From contig CAIYOB010000791.1 of the NCBI GenBank assembly GCA_903927685.1, forward strand, positions 1-7,588: 7,588 bases of DNA. Reading direction: 5' to 3'. Of this stretch, positions 6,512 to 7,588 are shown piece after piece (within the stretch, counting starts at the first letter, position 1; each line of letters opens with the position of its first letter). The stretch is from an uncultured Planctomycetaceae bacterium (GTDB taxonomy: Bacteria > Planctomycetota > Planctomycetia > Pirellulales > Pirellulaceae). The notes beneath the pieces are model-generated. The model had not been told where the DNA came from. It did not search any database and saw only the letters and a program-made list of their open reading frames with translations. The translations under genes were made by a program, and so were the position numbers.

Positions 6512-6667
6512 GGAGTCAACAAAGTACTCGGCCTGACGGCCAGCCGCAAACCGGCGCGCCAGGGTCGTCTTTCCGCACTGTCGCGGTCCGAGCAACAGCA
6601 CCACCGGATTGGCTTGGAAGCGTTGTTCGATGCGTGCCAGTGGATCGGGTCTTTCGATGAACGTCAT
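6512..6667 (-). pseudogene. Truncated AAA_14-type (DUF4143-linked) ATPase, N-terminal fragment
   Basis: From ATG 6667 the minus strand reads MTFIERPDPL, then an NPVVLLLGPRQCGKTTLARR stretch (residues 20-39) with Walker A GPRQCGKT (27-34), then AEYFVDS (46-52). This is the usual start of the large family of roughly 400-residue ATPases with an AAA_14 domain and a C-terminal DUF4143 domain. After residue about 52 the frame loses all resemblance: the expected Walker B (VVIDEIQ-like), the sensor region and the whole DUF4143 part are absent. The GNAT toxin gene ends only 74 bases further on, at 6437. The fragment is therefore a relic, cut by a deletion or by arrival of the neighbouring module. The weak upstream ribosome signal (ACGAG) also argues against a functional small protein. 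Frame extension to 6347 is an antisense shadow of the toxin gene. Confidence 0.72.
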
Positions 6668-6672
6668 GACTC

Positions 6673-6696
6673 GTGCATTTTGAGCGAACGATGCAC
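6673..6696. repeat. Inverted repeat just upstream of the ATPase fragment
   Basis: GTGCAT (6673-6678) and ATGCAC (6691-6696) form a perfect six-base inverted repeat with a 12-base spacer. It lies 6-29 bases upstream of the ATG of the truncated ATPase on the minus strand. It could be a leftover operator or a small hairpin in the leader. No matching protein can be named. Confidence 0.45.
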
Positions 6697-6778
6697 AATT
6701 TGCAGCGCCCCCGTGTCGGGCGAGTGGCCCACGGCACACGATCGAGCCGGGCGGGAGTCCTTCGCTCCGATAGTGCCG

Positions 6779-7038
6779 CTACGAGTCACCGCGCCGTTTC
6801 GTGCACCGTTCCAAGATCGTCTTCCATCCGTTCCGCCGGTTCACCGCTTCGGCGAGCAGCTCCCGGAACTCGTCCGGATCGCCGTACTCTTTCGGCAGAG
6901 GCGGCCGCTGGTTCAGATTTCCTCGGTGAAGTAGGCGAGTGAGACGTAGCAGGTGGTCTCCTCGGACATCCCGAGGACGCTCCCCATCCAAGCATCCAGA
7001 GGCTCGGCGCCGATCCCCCCCAAGATAAATTGCGCCAT
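6779..7038 (-). pseudogene. Unrecognised small gene with an apparent frameshift
   Basis: Two adjacent minus-strand stretches look coding but lie in different frames. The first (ATG 7038 to TGA 6913, 41 codons) starts MAQFILGGIGAEPLDAW and ends VSLAYFTEEI. The second (about 6922 to TAG 6779, 47 codons) contains LPKEYGDPDEFRELLAEAVN and ends in a basic ERCTKRRGDS tail. A -1 shift at the GAAATC just before the first stop would join them as ...TEE-NLNQ... into one protein of about 86 residues. Both stretches have balanced, soluble, helix-like composition, unlike the Arg/Ser/Pro-rich shadows in other frames. A run of seven G on the minus strand (7021-7015) is a further place where the frame may have slipped, and could imply a longer original N-terminus. 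I recognise no family. ATG 7038 has GGA directly abutting it, a poor ribosome site. The alternative is two overlapping small genes, which I consider less likely. Confidence 0.5.
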
Positions 7039-7080
7039 TCCAGCTGGGTGCGGCACTGCCGTCGGCAAGACTGGGCCGGA

Positions 7081-7588
7081 TTACTCGCCCACGGATACCG
7101 GGGCGACGCCGACGGCTTGGCCGGCCACGGGGCCGGTATCGAAGGTGACTTCGACCAGGTACTCGGCAGGGCCGTCGCTGGGGACTCGGCACGAGTGCGA
7201 ACCGAGGCCGCCTCACGAAAAGCCGCTGACGCCGCGGCTGATGACCCGGCCGTCCAGCGACATCAGCCGGATCTCGGCCGCCGCTTCGGCTTGGCGGAAA
7301 TCGTGGCCCTTGCCGACTTTGCACGACGACAGGACCAGCCCGTCGGACGCGGACAAGCGGGGCGTGATGGTGACGTTGTCGCCAGGGCGAATCTGGACGC
7401 CCTGACGGTCCAGGGTGACTTTCATCGACAAGTCGGGCAACAAGACGATCTGCGTCCGCTCGCCAACTTGCACGCGGTGCTGCGGGCCCTGGTCCTCGTA
7501 GAACGAATAGCTCCAGGTCTCGCCGGCGGCATCCGGCAGCTCCAGTTGCAGCGACGAGACGCGGTACTCGCCGGTGGGCACGTCCACG
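7081..7588 (-). pseudogene. 3' part of an unrecognised beta-rich protein, interrupted by an in-frame TGA
   Basis: The frame is open from the right edge of the window, so the true start lies outside; the GTG at 7587 is only an edge codon. It encodes 124 residues of alternating strand-like sequence (for example VPTGEYRVSSLQLELPDAAG, VTLDRQGVQIRPGDNVTI and AEIRLMSLDGRVISRGVSG) and then meets TGA at 7215-7213. The same frame continues for 43 codons, GGLGSHSCRVP... then PAEYLVEVTFDTGPVAGQAV, to TAA at 7083-7081. About 84 % of its third positions are G or C, and its style matches the upstream part. The simplest reading is a nonsense change from GGA or CGA in a once longer gene. A C-terminal truncation that keeps function, a sequencing error or UGA readthrough are alternatives. 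The composition resembles secreted planctomycete structural proteins. No catalytic motif or named family was recognised. Confidence 0.62.

Noticed and set aside
6035..6934. A 299-codon plus-strand frame running through the toxin gene and beyond
   Set aside because: Within 6035-6437 it is out of frame with a clear GNAT gene, and beyond it is antisense to the ATPase relic; the composition is Arg/Pro/Ser-rich with no motif.
7185..7215. Selenocysteine insertion at the TGA
   Set aside because: The stem after the TGA is only five base pairs with a 12-base loop, and the context (Ser-TGA-Gly-Gly-Leu) does not resemble known selenoprotein redox sites; kept only as an alternative to test.
7585..7587. 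GTG at the right edge as the start of the last gene
   Set aside because: It is at the window edge with no upstream sequence visible; the frame is open and the protein begins mid-domain.

Overview
The window is GC-rich (roughly 60-65 % by eye), with strong G/C preference at third codon positions and long antisense shadow frames over the real genes. Three things suggest a planctomycete, probably of the Pirellula/Rhodopirellula type: a secreted beta-propeller protein with a Pro/Ala-rich DPF tail, a membrane protein with an N-terminal zinc ribbon, and a 30-base repeat encoding an RFGLQSPSRW-like decapeptide. This assignment is inference from gene style and memory; no marker gene is present.

Left and centre (134-5332) hold three intact genes, all on the minus strand. 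In transcription order they are a TolC-type outer-membrane efflux protein (5332-3473), an unnamed zinc-ribbon/single-TM protein (3371-1857) and a secreted PQQ-like beta-propeller protein (1783-134). The gaps are 101 and 73 bases with no convincing terminator, so they may form one cell-envelope transcription unit, though an internal promoter before the second gene is possible. Positions 1-103, downstream of the last gene, carry tandem 30-base repeats plus an inverted copy.

At 5333-5653 is a divergent intergenic region. It feeds a clean type II toxin-antitoxin operon on the plus strand: a DUF1778 ribbon-helix-helix antitoxin (5654-5935) overlapping by 8 bases a GNAT acetyltransferase toxin (5928-6437), i.e. 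a TacA/TacT-type pair. A good sigma-70-like promoter (TTGCCG-N17-TACAAT) is overlapped by repeated GTACA half-sites that are a natural candidate operator for autoregulation.

The right end (6438-7588) looks decayed. On the minus strand it contains the N-terminal about 52 residues of an AAA_14-type ATPase cut off just beyond its Walker A motif, a short coding-like stretch that changes frame (6779-7038), and the 3' part of an unrecognised protein interrupted by an in-frame TGA whose reading continues sensibly for 43 more codons to TAA. Thus the toxin-antitoxin pair sits between an intact envelope gene cluster and a run of broken genes, the usual appearance of an accessory insertion site. No wholly new system is evident. 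The best leads are the TGA-interrupted gene, the frameshifted small gene, the DPF-repeat propeller and the 30-base coding-like repeats.
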